In this document: in pieces, positions 1 to 8,939 of the stretch | Numbering within the stretch: position 1 is the first letter of the stretch | How the letters are laid out: every line of letters starts with the position of its first letter | From: Vibrio hepatarius | GTDB taxonomy: Bacteria > Pseudomonadota > Gammaproteobacteria > Enterobacterales > Vibrionaceae | Length of the DNA: 64,000 nucleotides | Assembly: GCF_018860525.1 (NCBI RefSeq) | Contig: NZ_JAHKPM010000060.1 | Coordinates: forward strand, 98,704-162,703 | Direction of reading: 5' to 3' | The notes under the pieces: generated by a model | What the model saw: only the letters and a program-made list of their open reading frames with translations | The model's database searches: none | Told to the model about the DNA's origin: nothing | Position numbers and translations under genes: made by a program

Positions 1-541
1 TATCACAGCGCCAGCAGCAACCATCCTCCACTTGTTCGTTGGCGAGAACGGTTTGATCGTTAGGACACCAGTTGACAGAAGAAGTTTTCTTATAAACTAA
101 GCCTTTACTATATAGCTTTGTAAAAAATTCTTGTTCCCAGCGATAATACTCAGGTGTGCATGTTGCAAACTCACGGTTCCAGTCATAACCAAAACCAAGT
201 AACTTCAGCTGGTTCTTCATGTACTCAATATTTTCATAAGTCCAAGGTGCAGGCGCAGTATTATTCTTTACTGCTGCATTTTCTGCTGGAAGACCGAATG
301 CATCCCAACCTATGGGTTGCATGACATTTTTGCCCTGCAAGCGTTGAAAGCGAGAGACAACATCACCGATAGTGTAGTTCCGTACGTGACCCATGTGCAG
401 TCGACCACTTGGGTAGGGGAACATAGAGAGACAGTAGAATTTTTCTTTGTTTGGGTTTTCACTTACAACAAAGGTTTTGTTGTCATCCCAGTGTTTTTGA
501 ACTTTTTGTTCAATATCTTGTGGGTTGTATTGCTCTTGCAT
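1..541 (-). CDS. leuS: Leucyl-tRNA synthetase (N-terminal part; gene runs off the window)
   Basis: Class I aminoacyl-tRNA synthetase that charges tRNA-Leu. Only about the first 180 residues are present; the rest lies beyond position 1. The minus-strand translation opens MQEQYNPQDIEQKV and contains PYPSGRLHMGHVRNYTIGD, with the HIGH-class ATP-binding motif as HMGH, then the GWDAFGLPAENAA block typical of LeuS. The ATG at 541-539 is the natural start. The gene is divergent from the zinc-ribbon gene at 671, an arrangement also found in E. coli (ybeL-leuS). Identity is secure; nothing can be said of the editing and C-terminal domains. Confidence 0.96.
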   Translation of the reverse strand, partial: MQEQYNPQDIEQKVQKHWDDNKTFVVSENPNKEKFYCLSMFPYPSGRLHMGHVRNYTIGDVVSRFQRLQGKNVMQPIGWDAFGLPAENAAVKNNTAPAPWTYENIEYMKNQLKLLGFGYDWNREFATCTPEYYRWEQEFFTKLYSKGLVYKKTSSVNWCPNDQTVLANEQVEDGCCWRCD

Positions 542-670
542 CGATGATATCCGGTTATCTTGGAAATTGTGAGTTCAGTTAGAACAGACATAAATAGATC
601 GTCATAGAATACCTAAAGGAGAGGAGTACAACAATAGCTTACTCAGTTCAATTGTTCGAAGGAGGCGACT

Positions 671-1141
671 ATGTCTAAAAGCAAATTGGGTTATGAGGAA
701 ATGTTTGAGGATGTGGTTGAAGTACTTAAGCACAGCCCAGATGAAATTAATCGCGTTCTGGTAACCTCAGAAAAATTAGTTGAAGCGGCAAATGATTTGA
801 CTAAAGATGAACTCGCTTTGGTCTCTGCATATGTAAAATCAGATTTAAAGGAGTTTTCTGAAAGTTTTGAAGAGTCAAAAGGGGGGCCATTTTACTTAAT
901 GGTTGAAGATTCAATATGGCAGGGTTTACTAGAGATTACTGATCGAACAAAAGTGGAATGGGTCGAGTTGTTTGATGATCTTGAACATCAAGGCTTATAT
1001 CAGGTTGGAGAGGTGATTGGTTTAGGTATTTTAGTTTGTGATGAGTGTGGGCATAAGATTCAATATAATCATCCTACAGTTGTTATCCCATGTATTAAAT
1101 GTGGTTGCAAGGGCTTTAGCCGTAAAGCGCTGAGGCCATAA
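671..1141 (+). CDS. ybeL: Zinc-ribbon protein of the YbeL/DUF1451 family
   Basis: Small cytoplasmic protein of 156 residues. An acidic helical N-terminal region of about 110 residues is followed by a zinc ribbon with Cys pairs at C123/C126 and C141/C144. A strong Shine-Dalgarno (AAGGAGG) lies just upstream of the ATG. It matches E. coli YbeL in size, in the C-terminal ribbon and in its place divergent to leuS. The biochemical role of the family is not established. It stands alone and is followed by a hairpin terminator shared with the convergent lnt gene. Confidence 0.85.
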   Translation: MSKSKLGYEEMFEDVVEVLKHSPDEINRVLVTSEKLVEAANDLTKDELALVSAYVKSDLKEFSESFEESKGGPFYLMVEDSIWQGLLEITDRTKVEWVELFDDLEHQGLYQVGEVIGLGILVCDECGHKIQYNHPTVVIPCIKCGCKGFSRKALRP

Positions 1142-1165
1142 TTTGTTCATATACTTCAATTGGTG

Positions 1166-1193
1166 AAGGGCTATGTAGCTTCCTAGCCCTTTT
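1166..1193 (+). terminator. Terminator between ybeL and lnt
   Basis: An 8-bp perfect stem (AAGGGCTA with TAGCCCTT) closes a 10-nt loop and is followed by TTATT on the + strand. The minus strand also has a short A/T-rich flank, so it may serve both convergent genes. Confidence 0.7.
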
Positions 1194-1200
1194 ATTCCAT

Positions 1201-2709
1201 TTAGTCTTTCAGTCGCCAACCTATAACTAAGCTAAATAATACCCAGATATAAAGTGGCCATGTGCCAAACTTATGAAAGGGAGTTTGGCCACTTGTAGAT
1301 GTGACTTGAGTGCGAAGGACGCCAGTTTCAAATTGAGGAAGCTGAGCAATGATTTTTCCACGATAATCGGTAACAGCAGTAACTCCGTTATTTGTTGAGC
1401 GGATGACTGGTTTACCCAGCTCCATGGCGCGCATACGGGCAATCTCCATATGCTGGAGTGGGCCAATGGATTTACCAAACCATGCGTCATTTGACAGTGT
1501 GAGGATAAAATCAGTATCTGGTGTTACATTTCGGCGAACTTGCTCGTTAAATATAATTTCATAGCAGAGTGCAGATGCTATATGCCTTCCATTTGCTATT
1601 ATGTTAGTTTGAATAAAGTCCCCACGGGTAAAGGATGACATGGGGAGATTAAAAAGAGGGGCTAAGGGCCTTAAAATATCTTCAAACGGCACGAACTCAC
1701 CAAACGGTAGTAGATGATGTTTGTGGTATCGCATACTCATATCTAGGCGATAATCGCCATAAGTGGTTTTACCTAACGTAAGAATGCTATTAAAGAACTT
1801 GTCATTTTTATCTTGATTGAGCACACCTGTAACAATTGCACTATCGTTCATTTTCCCTGCAGAATCGAGATTACTTAAATAGGAAGGGATTTCAAATTCA
1901 AATGCTGGGATGGCTGCTTCGGGCCAGATGATGATATCAGCATCCCAATTTTCACGAGTAAGATCGGTATACTTCATAATGGTTGGCCAGCGCTGCTTAG
2001 GTAACCATTTTTTGGCTTGATCCACGTTTCCTTGAATTAGCGCAAGCTTTGTCGTGCTTTCTGGGTTTAGCGTAACCCAGTGAGTGGATTGTAAGCCGAA
2101 GCCAGTACATAATACGGTTAATGGAATAAGCAAGTGCATCCATTGTTTTTTCATTATGGCATAGGCGATTGATCCTGCTGAAAGGATCAAAAGCAGAGTA
2201 ATGAGTTCGACTCCGCCTATTGGTGCAAAGTTAACTAATGGCCCCTCAATTTGGCTATAACCAAGCCATAACCAGGGGAATCCAGTCATAACCCAACCTC
2301 TTAGCCAATCACAGCATAGCCAGATGGCTGGGGCCGCCATAAGAAAGCGTATGCGATTATTTTGCCTAAAGTAACGGTTTAGAACCCAAGCGAAAAGTCC
2401 AGAATAAATAGCCAGATACCCTATCAATAAAGACATAAGGAAAAGACTGGCAATTTTGGGCATGCCACCGAATTTATCAATACTAATATGTACCCAGCTT
2501 ATCCCTGTGGCAAATTGACCGATTCCCCAAGCATAACCAATCCAAAGAGCAGATCTACTTGATTGATTGTGAATCAATATCATTAGCAGGGCAGGACTAA
2601 GAATCGCAATTGGCCAAATCTGGTAGGGAGCAAAAGCAAGTGTGGTGAGAGCGCCAATAAAAACGGCCGCTAGCGGCCGTTTTAGGCGATGAAAAAGTTT
2701 TTTTATCAT
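1201..2709 (-). CDS. lnt: Apolipoprotein N-acyltransferase Lnt
   Basis: Inner-membrane enzyme that adds the third acyl chain to the N-terminal cysteine of apolipoproteins, the last step of lipoprotein maturation before Lol sorting. The 502-residue protein has several N-terminal membrane helices (about residues 12-200) followed by a periplasmic nitrilase-type domain. The catalytic Glu-Lys-Cys triad is recognisable as E264 (IIWPEAAIP), K330 (YHKHHLLPFGE) and C382 (LCYEIIF). A final membrane helix closes the protein. It is the last gene of miaB-ybeZ-ybeY-corC-lnt, 26 bp after corC, as in E. coli. Confidence 0.96.
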   Translation of the reverse strand: MIKKLFHRLKRPLAAVFIGALTTLAFAPYQIWPIAILSPALLMILIHNQSSRSALWIGYAWGIGQFATGISWVHISIDKFGGMPKIASLFLMSLLIGYLAIYSGLFAWVLNRYFRQNNRIRFLMAAPAIWLCCDWLRGWVMTGFPWLWLGYSQIEGPLVNFAPIGGVELITLLLILSAGSIAYAIMKKQWMHLLIPLTVLCTGFGLQSTHWVTLNPESTTKLALIQGNVDQAKKWLPKQRWPTIMKYTDLTRENWDADIIIWPEAAIPAFEFEIPSYLSNLDSAGKMNDSAIVTGVLNQDKNDKFFNSILTLGKTTYGDYRLDMSMRYHKHHLLPFGEFVPFEDILRPLAPLFNLPMSSFTRGDFIQTNIIANGRHIASALCYEIIFNEQVRRNVTPDTDFILTLSNDAWFGKSIGPLQHMEIARMRAMELGKPVIRSTNNGVTAVTDYRGKIIAQLPQFETGVLRTQVTSTSGQTPFHKFGTWPLYIWVLFSLVIGWRLKD

Positions 2710-2735
2710 CGTAGTACTATCTAATAGAGTTCGCG

Positions 2736-3635
2736 TTACTCTTCAGCTGTTTCTGGAAGAGGCTCTTCGTCGGGAATCGTTACTTGTAATTGCAAGACCC
2801 GACGGTTATCGGCAGAGGTAACTTTGAAGTTATACTTTTCAATTTCAACCACTTCTCCACGGGATGGTAAATGACCGAAAGCTGTCATCACTAAACCTCC
2901 CACGGTATCAACTTCTTCGTCACTAAATGAAGTATTGAAGGTTTCATTAAACTCTTCGATGGTTGTAAGCGCTTTGACGGCGTAGGTATGCTTACTCAAC
3001 TTGCGAATATCAAGCTCTTCTTCATCGTCAAATTCGTCTTCGATATCGCCGACGATCTCTTCAAGAATATCCTCGATTGTAATAAGGCCAGAAACACCAC
3101 CGAATTCATCTACGACAATCGACATATGGTATCGTTCTTCTCGGAATTCTTTCAGTAAGCGGTCTACGCGCTTGCTTTCTGGGACCACTACGGCCGGGCG
3201 GATGACTTGTTCAATATCAAAAGGAGCACAGCCAGAGCCTAAGTATTTCAGTAAGTCCTTCGCCAATAGTATGCCTTCAACATGATCTTTGTCTTCACTG
3301 ATGACGGGGTAGCGGGAATGTTGTGCATCGGTAATTAAGTGAACCAAAGCATCAAGATCATCACTACGATCAACAGTAACCATTTGGGAGCGTGGGATCA
3401 TAATTTCACGCACCCGCATCTCGGCAATCTCCATAACGCCTTCGAGCATATCTCTGGTGTCATGGTCTATTAAGTCATTTTCTTCAGAGTCTCGAAATAC
3501 TTCTACAAGCTCTTGGCGGTCTTTAGGATCGCCTTGAAATAGTTGACCTATACGTTCGAAGAAGGACTTTCTACTCGGACCTTCAGATTTTTCTTTCTTA
3601 CCTTCTGGGGAAGAAGGCGAATTGTCTTCGTTCAT
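2736..3635 (-). CDS. corC: CorC/YbeX: tandem-CBS protein linked to Mg/Co handling
   Basis: Cytoplasmic 299-residue protein with a charged N-terminal segment (rich in S, K and E, residues 1-20), a pair of CBS domains (about 65-190) and a C-terminal CorC/HlyC transporter-associated domain (about 205-290). In the family CBS pairs bind adenine nucleotides, and CorC has been linked to magnesium and cobalt efflux and, more recently, to ribosome maturation. It has no DUF21 membrane domain, so it is the soluble short form. It sits between ybeY and lnt in the conserved operon. Confidence 0.94.
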   Translation of the reverse strand: MNEDNSPSSPEGKKEKSEGPSRKSFFERIGQLFQGDPKDRQELVEVFRDSEENDLIDHDTRDMLEGVMEIAEMRVREIMIPRSQMVTVDRSDDLDALVHLITDAQHSRYPVISEDKDHVEGILLAKDLLKYLGSGCAPFDIEQVIRPAVVVPESKRVDRLLKEFREERYHMSIVVDEFGGVSGLITIEDILEEIVGDIEDEFDDEEELDIRKLSKHTYAVKALTTIEEFNETFNTSFSDEEVDTVGGLVMTAFGHLPSRGEVVEIEKYNFKVTSADNRRVLQLQVTIPDEEPLPETAEE

Positions 3636-3744
3636 TATTTTTCATTTAGGTAACGCTATCAGATGTGTGATAGCACACATTAGTAGAACCAAATCTTAAA
3701 AGGTATTAAATTCAATATCTTATCTCACTACCTTTATTTGGATA

Positions 3745-4209
3745 CTACTCTTTTTCTGCAATATACGGGTCATCAAACCCCATAGATTGCATTATTTCAG
3801 TCTCGAGAGATTCCATTTCTTCAGCATCTTTATCCTCGATATGATCATAACCTAGCAGATGCAGGCTGCCATGTACAACCATATGGGCCCAGTGTGCCAT
3901 CAAGGGTTTGGATTGTTCCTCTGCTTCTTGCTCGACAACTTGTTTGCAAATAATGAGATCGCCAAGAAGATCCATTTCTATTTCTATTGGGACTTCAAAG
4001 GGAAAAGACAACACATTTGTAGGCTTGTCTTTGCCACGATATTCATGGTTCAGTTGATGACTCTCGTATTCATCAACAATCCTCACTGTTACTTCAGCCT
4101 GTGGTTGAAACTTTTCTACCGCTGATGTTAACCAAAGATGGATATCTTCAAAGCTGGGTAAACCTGTTTCTTCTTTGACTGCTAACTGAAGATCAAGTTC
4201 GATACTCAT
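3745..4209 (-). CDS. ybeY: Endoribonuclease YbeY (rRNA maturation factor)
   Basis: Metal-dependent RNase needed for 16S rRNA 3'-end maturation and 70S quality control. The 154-residue protein carries the family signature with the three zinc ligands H113, H117 and H123 (HGSLHLLGYDH). Its ATG overlaps the stop of ybeZ by 4 nt, so the two are translationally coupled, as in many gammaproteobacteria where YbeY and YbeZ work together. Confidence 0.97.
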   Translation of the reverse strand: MSIELDLQLAVKEETGLPSFEDIHLWLTSAVEKFQPQAEVTVRIVDEYESHQLNHEYRGKDKPTNVLSFPFEVPIEIEMDLLGDLIICKQVVEQEAEEQSKPLMAHWAHMVVHGSLHLLGYDHIEDKDAEEMESLETEIMQSMGFDDPYIAEKE

Positions 4210-5303
4210 GATGGTTTTATCTCTGAAGTTGGCGTTGGTTGAGATGATATGGTGTTCTGAGCCCTAGTATCATGTTCTTCACGGCGACGTTTTTCGTATT
4301 CTTTACGTTCTTTTTGATCTTGTGTTTCCCATTTTTCATAAGCGTTAACAATACGAGCAACAACTGGGTGACGAACTACATCGTCCGACTGAAAAAAATT
4401 AAAGCTGATTTCGTCGACTTCATTGAGTACTTCAATAGCATGGCGTAGCCCAGATTTAGCACCACGTGGCAGGTCGATTTGTGTTACATCGCCCGTAATA
4501 ACGGCTCTAGAGTTAAAACCGATACGAGTAAGGAACATTTTCATTTGTTCGACAGTGGTATTTTGACTTTCATCTAAAATAATAAAAGCATCGTTAAGTG
4601 TCCGACCCCGCATGTAAGCCAGAGGGGCGACTTCAATGACATTACGTTCAATCAGCTTTTCGACTTTTTCAAAGCCAAGCATTTCAAATAAGGCATCATA
4701 CAGAGGACGTAGGTACGGGTCGACTTTCTGGCTCAAATCTCCCGGCAGGAAGCCAAGCTTTTCACCGGCCTCAACGGCAGGACGCGTTAGCAAAATACGG
4801 CGAATTTCCTGACGTTCTAATGCATCGACTGCGGCAGCTACAGCTAGATAAGTTTTACCTGTGCCAGCAGGGCCGATTCCAAAAGAAATATCATGGGTCA
4901 CCATATTAACCAAGTACTGAGCTTGATTTGGAGTACGAGGCTTAATGACCCCTTTTTTGGTTTTGATAATGACTTCTTTTCCATACTCATTATTGGGTTG
5001 AGCATCTTGTTCAAGAACTCCAGATTCTTTGATAGCAAGGTGAATCTGATCTGGCTCTATATCCGGGAAATTACCATGCACAGGACTTGTGTCGACGTAA
5101 AGTGTTTTGATGATTTCTAAAGCAGCAGCAGAAGTATGGGGTTTACCGACGATAGTGAAAAAATTACCACGGTAGCTAATCTCGACACCTAAACGGCGTT
5201 CTAAGTGTTTGATATTGTCATCGAAAGGGCCGCAAAGGTTTGCAAGGCGGCGGTTATCTGAAGGTTCTAGATTGATTTCTAGAGTTACAATTTTATTGCT
5301 CAA
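4206..5303 (-). CDS. ybeZ: PhoH-family ATPase YbeZ
   Basis: PhoH-like P-loop ATPase of 365 residues. The Walker A motif GPAGTGKT is at residues 144-151 and a Walker B-like FIILDESQ follows near residue 237. The first 110 residues form the usual N-terminal region, and the C-terminus (about 320-365) is a highly charged, probably disordered tail. The family is thought to act as an RNA helicase-like partner of YbeY. It lies between miaB (105 bp upstream) and ybeY (4-nt overlap). Confidence 0.96.
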   Translation of the reverse strand: MSNKIVTLEINLEPSDNRRLANLCGPFDDNIKHLERRLGVEISYRGNFFTIVGKPHTSAAALEIIKTLYVDTSPVHGNFPDIEPDQIHLAIKESGVLEQDAQPNNEYGKEVIIKTKKGVIKPRTPNQAQYLVNMVTHDISFGIGPAGTGKTYLAVAAAVDALERQEIRRILLTRPAVEAGEKLGFLPGDLSQKVDPYLRPLYDALFEMLGFEKVEKLIERNVIEVAPLAYMRGRTLNDAFIILDESQNTTVEQMKMFLTRIGFNSRAVITGDVTQIDLPRGAKSGLRHAIEVLNEVDEISFNFFQSDDVVRHPVVARIVNAYEKWETQDQKERKEYEKRRREEHDTRAQNTISSQPTPTSEIKPS

Positions 5304-5408
5304 AGTTGCCTCACATTATTGGCCATACTGAGAGCCCGATTTCGACCGGGCCCTAATGGCTTTGTATACCTCTATCTAAGATGGTCACTTAAACGAGTAT
5401 TTTCAAGC

Positions 5409-6833
5409 TTAAGGAGTAAAGGTTATTACTCCGAGTTCATCTTCGCGTTTTGTTTTCGCCATCATTTGAGTTGGAGAAATGACGGTCCTAAGATCCATGT
5501 CTTTCTCAGTGCGAATAATGTCGCCGCGTAATGAATTAGCGAAGACATCAGTAATCTTTACATCAACAAATTGACCGATTAGATCAGCATTCCCTTCAAA
5601 ATTGACAACACGGTTATTTTCTGTTCGTGCACGAAGCTCCATTAAATTCTTTTTTGAAGGCCCTTCAACAAGTACTCGTTGTTCTGTATCAAGCATCAGC
5701 CGAGAATAACGCATTGCTTGTGCGTTGATGGTTTGTTGCAATTCGTACAGGCGATCTTTCTTTTCCTGATCCGATAAGTCACATGGGTAATCGGCCGCAG
5801 GTGTTCCAGGGCGAGGAGAAAAAATGAAACTAAAGCTCATATCAAAATCGACATCTTTAATCAGCTTCATTGTGGCTTGGTGGTCCATACTGGATTCACC
5901 AGGGAAGCCGACAATAAAATCCGAACTGATCTGAATATCTGGGCGAGCTTTACGTAGCTTACGAATAATCGATTTATATTCGATACCTGTATGTGGACGT
6001 TTCATCATCGTTAAAATACGATCACTACCACTTTGGACTGGAAGGTGCAAGAAGCTAACAAGCTCAGGTGTATCCTCGTATACAGCGATGATATCATCCG
6101 TAAATTCAAGCGGGTGGCTTGTGGTAAAGCGTATTCTATCAATACCGTCAATGGAGGCAACAAGGCGAAGCAGTTCGGCGAAACTACAGATATCCCCTTC
6201 GTGAGTTGAACCGCGATAGGCATTAACGTTTTGGCCGAGTAGGTTAACTTCTCTTACGCCTTGGTCTGCTAATTGTGCAATTTCAAACAGTACATCATCG
6301 AGTGGGCGACTAACTTCCTCACCTCGAGTATAAGGGACGACACAATAAGTACAGTATTTGGAGCATCCTTCCATAATAGAGACGAATGCGGTTGCCCCTT
6401 CAGCCTTAGGCTCTGGTAAACGATCAAACTTTTCAATTTCAGGAAATGAGATATCCATAACTGGTGCATCGTCATTTTGCGACTGTTTGATCATTTCTGG
6501 CAAACGATGCAAGGTTTGAGGGCCAAAGATAACGTCAACAAATGGAGCACGTTCACGAATATGATCACCTTCTTGAGTGGCGACGCATCCACCGACACCA
6601 ATGACGACCCCTTGCTTTTTATCTTTTAGGTTTTTCCAACGACCGAGTTGATGGAATACCTTCTCTTGGGCTTTTTCGCGGATGGAGCAGGTATTGAGGA
6701 GTAATACATCTGCTTCTTCTGGTTCTTCTGTTAGCTCGTAGCCATTTGTTGCATTCAGTAGATCGGCCATTTTGGATGAATCATATTCGTTCATCTGGCA
6801 GCCCCAGGTTTTAATTAGCAGTTTTTTACTCAT
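5409..6833 (-). CDS. miaB: tRNA-2-methylthio-N6-dimethylallyladenosine synthase MiaB
   Basis: Radical-SAM methylthiotransferase that converts i6A37 to ms2i6A37 in tRNAs reading UNN codons. The 474-residue protein has the three domains of the family: an N-terminal domain with C12, C49 and C83 for the auxiliary 4Fe-4S cluster, a radical-SAM core with C157, C161 and C164 (CSKYCTYC), and a C-terminal TRAM domain from about residue 375. It is the first gene of the ybeZ-ybeY-corC-lnt operon and is divergent from the hydroxylase gene at 7107; the 270-bp gap must hold both promoters. Confidence 0.97.
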   Translation of the reverse strand: MSKKLLIKTWGCQMNEYDSSKMADLLNATNGYELTEEPEEADVLLLNTCSIREKAQEKVFHQLGRWKNLKDKKQGVVIGVGGCVATQEGDHIRERAPFVDVIFGPQTLHRLPEMIKQSQNDDAPVMDISFPEIEKFDRLPEPKAEGATAFVSIMEGCSKYCTYCVVPYTRGEEVSRPLDDVLFEIAQLADQGVREVNLLGQNVNAYRGSTHEGDICSFAELLRLVASIDGIDRIRFTTSHPLEFTDDIIAVYEDTPELVSFLHLPVQSGSDRILTMMKRPHTGIEYKSIIRKLRKARPDIQISSDFIVGFPGESSMDHQATMKLIKDVDFDMSFSFIFSPRPGTPAADYPCDLSDQEKKDRLYELQQTINAQAMRYSRLMLDTEQRVLVEGPSKKNLMELRARTENNRVVNFEGNADLIGQFVDVKITDVFANSLRGDIIRTEKDMDLRTVISPTQMMAKTKREDELGVITFTP

Positions 6834-7106
6834 GTTGTTCGCTCGATCGTTAGTTTAAATTAAGGGAGCAAATCGCCCAGTGTGAAACAGTGTCGCCATT
6901 TTAATTGATTGGCTATATTTTAGCCTGTTTGTTGGCGTTAAGCGGCGTATTGTACTGCTTTCAGTACCTACTGACTAGGGGCTTAAATAAAATCATTTTC
7001 TGACCATATCTAGTAGAAAGTAGACCATATAGTGGATGAGGTTTTTAGTTACATTTTTGGCAGTGAAAAAGTACAATAAAGTATCCTACTAATTAAAGTG
7101 CGAAAA

Positions 7107-8261
7107 ATGACCAAGTTTGATGTTGCCGTTATTGGCGGAGGAATGGTTGGTGCCGCCGTGGCTGTCGGGTTTGCAAAGCAAGGCAGAAGTGTTGTTGTTG
7201 TTGAAGGTAGTGCGCCTGAGCCTTTTATGTCTGATCAGCCGATGGATATTAGAGTTTCAGCTATTTCACATCATTCGGTGTCCATTCTCGATAAGCTAGG
7301 CGCATGGCAAAGTATTTCAGAGACGCGAGTATGTCCTTATCGTCGTTTGGAAACTTGGGAGAATCCACATTGTCGCACCCGATTCCATTCTGATTCATTG
7401 GGAATCGACCAACTCGGCTACATTGTTGAAAATCGTCTAATACAACTTGCCTTGTGGGAGCAATTTGAATATTACTCCAATATTTCACTCCACTGCCCAG
7501 ATAAATTAGCAGAGCTTGATTTTGGTCAACCTAGCGTCATTACCTTGTCGTCTGGACAAAAGCTGAATGCTGAATTAGTGGTTGGCGCAGATGGAGCCAA
7601 CTCACGTGTTCGTTCATTAGCTGGTATTGGTGTTACGGCGTGGGATTATCGCCAACATTGCATGCTGATCAATGTTGAAACAAAGTTAGCTCAACAAGAT
7701 ATCACATGGCAGCAATTTACCCCATCTGGGCCTCGTTCATTTTTACCTTTATGTGGTCATCAAGGTTCATTAGTATGGTATGACTCACCTAGGCGTATTA
7801 AACAGTTGTGCTCTATGACGAATGAGCAATTACGGCAAGAGATCTTAACTCATTTTCCGGAAGAATTAGGGGATATTCAAGTATTGCAGTTTGGTTCATT
7901 TCCATTAACTAGGCGGCATGCTCAAACCTATTCTGGTGAAGCTTGTGTGTTAGTTGGAGATTCTGCTCATACGATCAACCCTCTCGCAGGCCAGGGCGTA
8001 AATATTGGGTTTAAAGATGTAGAGGCTTTACTTGAAGTGACTTCAGGGCAAGACTTGTTTTCGCAGCAAGTGTTGAAATCATACGAGCGTAAGCGTCGTC
8101 CGGATAATCTAGCGATGCAATCAGGCATGGATATTTTCTACAAAACCTTTAGCAATAATTTAGCACCTTTGAAGTTTGCTCGTAATGCGATTATGAAAAT
8201 AGCGGATAACTCAGGCCCACTAAAAAAACAGGTTTTGAAGTATGCGTTGGGATTGAAGTAA
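7107..8261 (+). CDS. ubiF: UbiF-type FAD-dependent ubiquinone hydroxylase
   Basis: UbiH/UbiF/VisC-family flavoprotein monooxygenase of ubiquinone biosynthesis. The ~384-residue protein shows the N-terminal dinucleotide motif VIGGGMVGAA, a central GADGANSRVR (the DG motif) and the C-terminal FAD motif VGDSAHTINPLAGQGVNIGF. Its place next to miaB matches E. coli ubiF, which hydroxylates the ring at C6; paralogues UbiH and UbiI have similar motifs, so the exact step is inferred from position. I chose the ATG at 7107; a GTG at 7098 in the same frame is possible but has no ribosome-binding site. Confidence 0.87.
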   Translation: MTKFDVAVIGGGMVGAAVAVGFAKQGRSVVVVEGSAPEPFMSDQPMDIRVSAISHHSVSILDKLGAWQSISETRVCPYRRLETWENPHCRTRFHSDSLGIDQLGYIVENRLIQLALWEQFEYYSNISLHCPDKLAELDFGQPSVITLSSGQKLNAELVVGADGANSRVRSLAGIGVTAWDYRQHCMLINVETKLAQQDITWQQFTPSGPRSFLPLCGHQGSLVWYDSPRRIKQLCSMTNEQLRQEILTHFPEELGDIQVLQFGSFPLTRRHAQTYSGEACVLVGDSAHTINPLAGQGVNIGFKDVEALLEVTSGQDLFSQQVLKSYERKRRPDNLAMQSGMDIFYKTFSNNLAPLKFARNAIMKIADNSGPLKKQVLKYALGLK

Positions 8262-8276
8262 TTTACTTTGTTAATA

Positions 8277-8301
8277 AAAACGCAGCGAAGAGCTGCGTTT
8301 T
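8277..8301. terminator. Bidirectional terminator between ubiF and crr
   Basis: A 10-bp perfect stem (AAAACGCAGC with GCTGCGTTTT) around a 5-nt loop lies between two convergent genes, with A and T runs on both sides. Confidence 0.88.
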
Positions 8302-8323
8302 AGGCGATATTGTTGATTTTTGG

Positions 8324-8833
8324 TTATTTGGTTACGCGTAAAACAGGCGTTTCACCAACTGAAACGGTACCAGACAGTTTGTTTAGTTCTTTGATTTCAT
8401 CCATGTTTGAAATGACAACAGGAGTTAATGTTGACTTAGCTTGCTCTTCAAGAAGTGCAAGATCAAACTCAATGATTGTGTCGCCAGCTTTTACTGTTTG
8501 ACCTTCTTCAGCGATGCGATTAAAACCTTGACCTTTAAGTTCAACGGTATCGATACCAAAGTGAACGAACAGCTCTACGCCTTCATCTGATTCTATTGAG
8601 AAAGCGTGATTGGTTTCAAAAATTTTGCCAATAGTACCGTTAACAGGAGCTACCATCTTGGTGCCAGAAGGTTTGATAGCAATACCGTCTCCGACGATTT
8701 TTTCAGCGAAAACAACATCTGGCACATCTTCAATATTTACGATTTCACCAGATAGAGGCGCAATGATTTCAATTGCATCTGCGTCAGCGCTGTCGTCAGA
8801 TACTAGCTTCTTAAGTTTGTCAAACAGACCCAT
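8324..8833 (-). CDS. crr: PTS glucose-specific enzyme IIA (EIIA-Glc)
   Basis: Cytoplasmic phosphocarrier of 169 residues that passes phosphate from HPr to the glucose EIIBC and regulates adenylate cyclase and sugar permeases. Its two characteristic histidines are H76 and H91 (VHFGIDTVELKG), of which the second corresponds to the phosphorylated residue. The length and the amphipathic N-terminus MGLFDKLKKL match the E. coli protein. It is the last gene of ptsH-ptsI-crr; a palindromic intercistronic element separates it from ptsI. Confidence 0.97.
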   Translation of the reverse strand: MGLFDKLKKLVSDDSADADAIEIIAPLSGEIVNIEDVPDVVFAEKIVGDGIAIKPSGTKMVAPVNGTIGKIFETNHAFSIESDEGVELFVHFGIDTVELKGQGFNRIAEEGQTVKAGDTIIEFDLALLEEQAKSTLTPVVISNMDEIKELNKLSGTVSVGETPVLRVTK

Positions 8834-8874
8834 TGTGTCATGCTCCTAACGTTTTTGTTCAATTCTGTCGAATT

Positions 8875-8935
8875 ATAGTATACCAATCTCAGAAGATAGA
8901 CGACTATTTTTAGCCGACTATCTTATTAGTATCAG
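8875..8935. repeat. Palindromic intercistronic element between ptsI and crr
   Basis: Two 13-nt arms (8894-8906 and 8911-8923) pair with two mismatches around a TTTT loop. The similarity extends outward to ATACCAAT on the left and the complement of ATACTAAT on the right. The whole ~60-bp unit looks like a small dispersed palindrome rather than a terminator, because no U-tract follows the stem on the minus strand. Confidence 0.5.
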
Positions 8936-8939
8936 TTAA

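Noticed and set aside
5330..5355. GC-rich hairpin between ybeZ and miaB as a terminator
   Set aside because: GCCCG/CGGGC pairs, but no T-run follows on the minus strand and the genes are one conserved operon; at most a processing stem.
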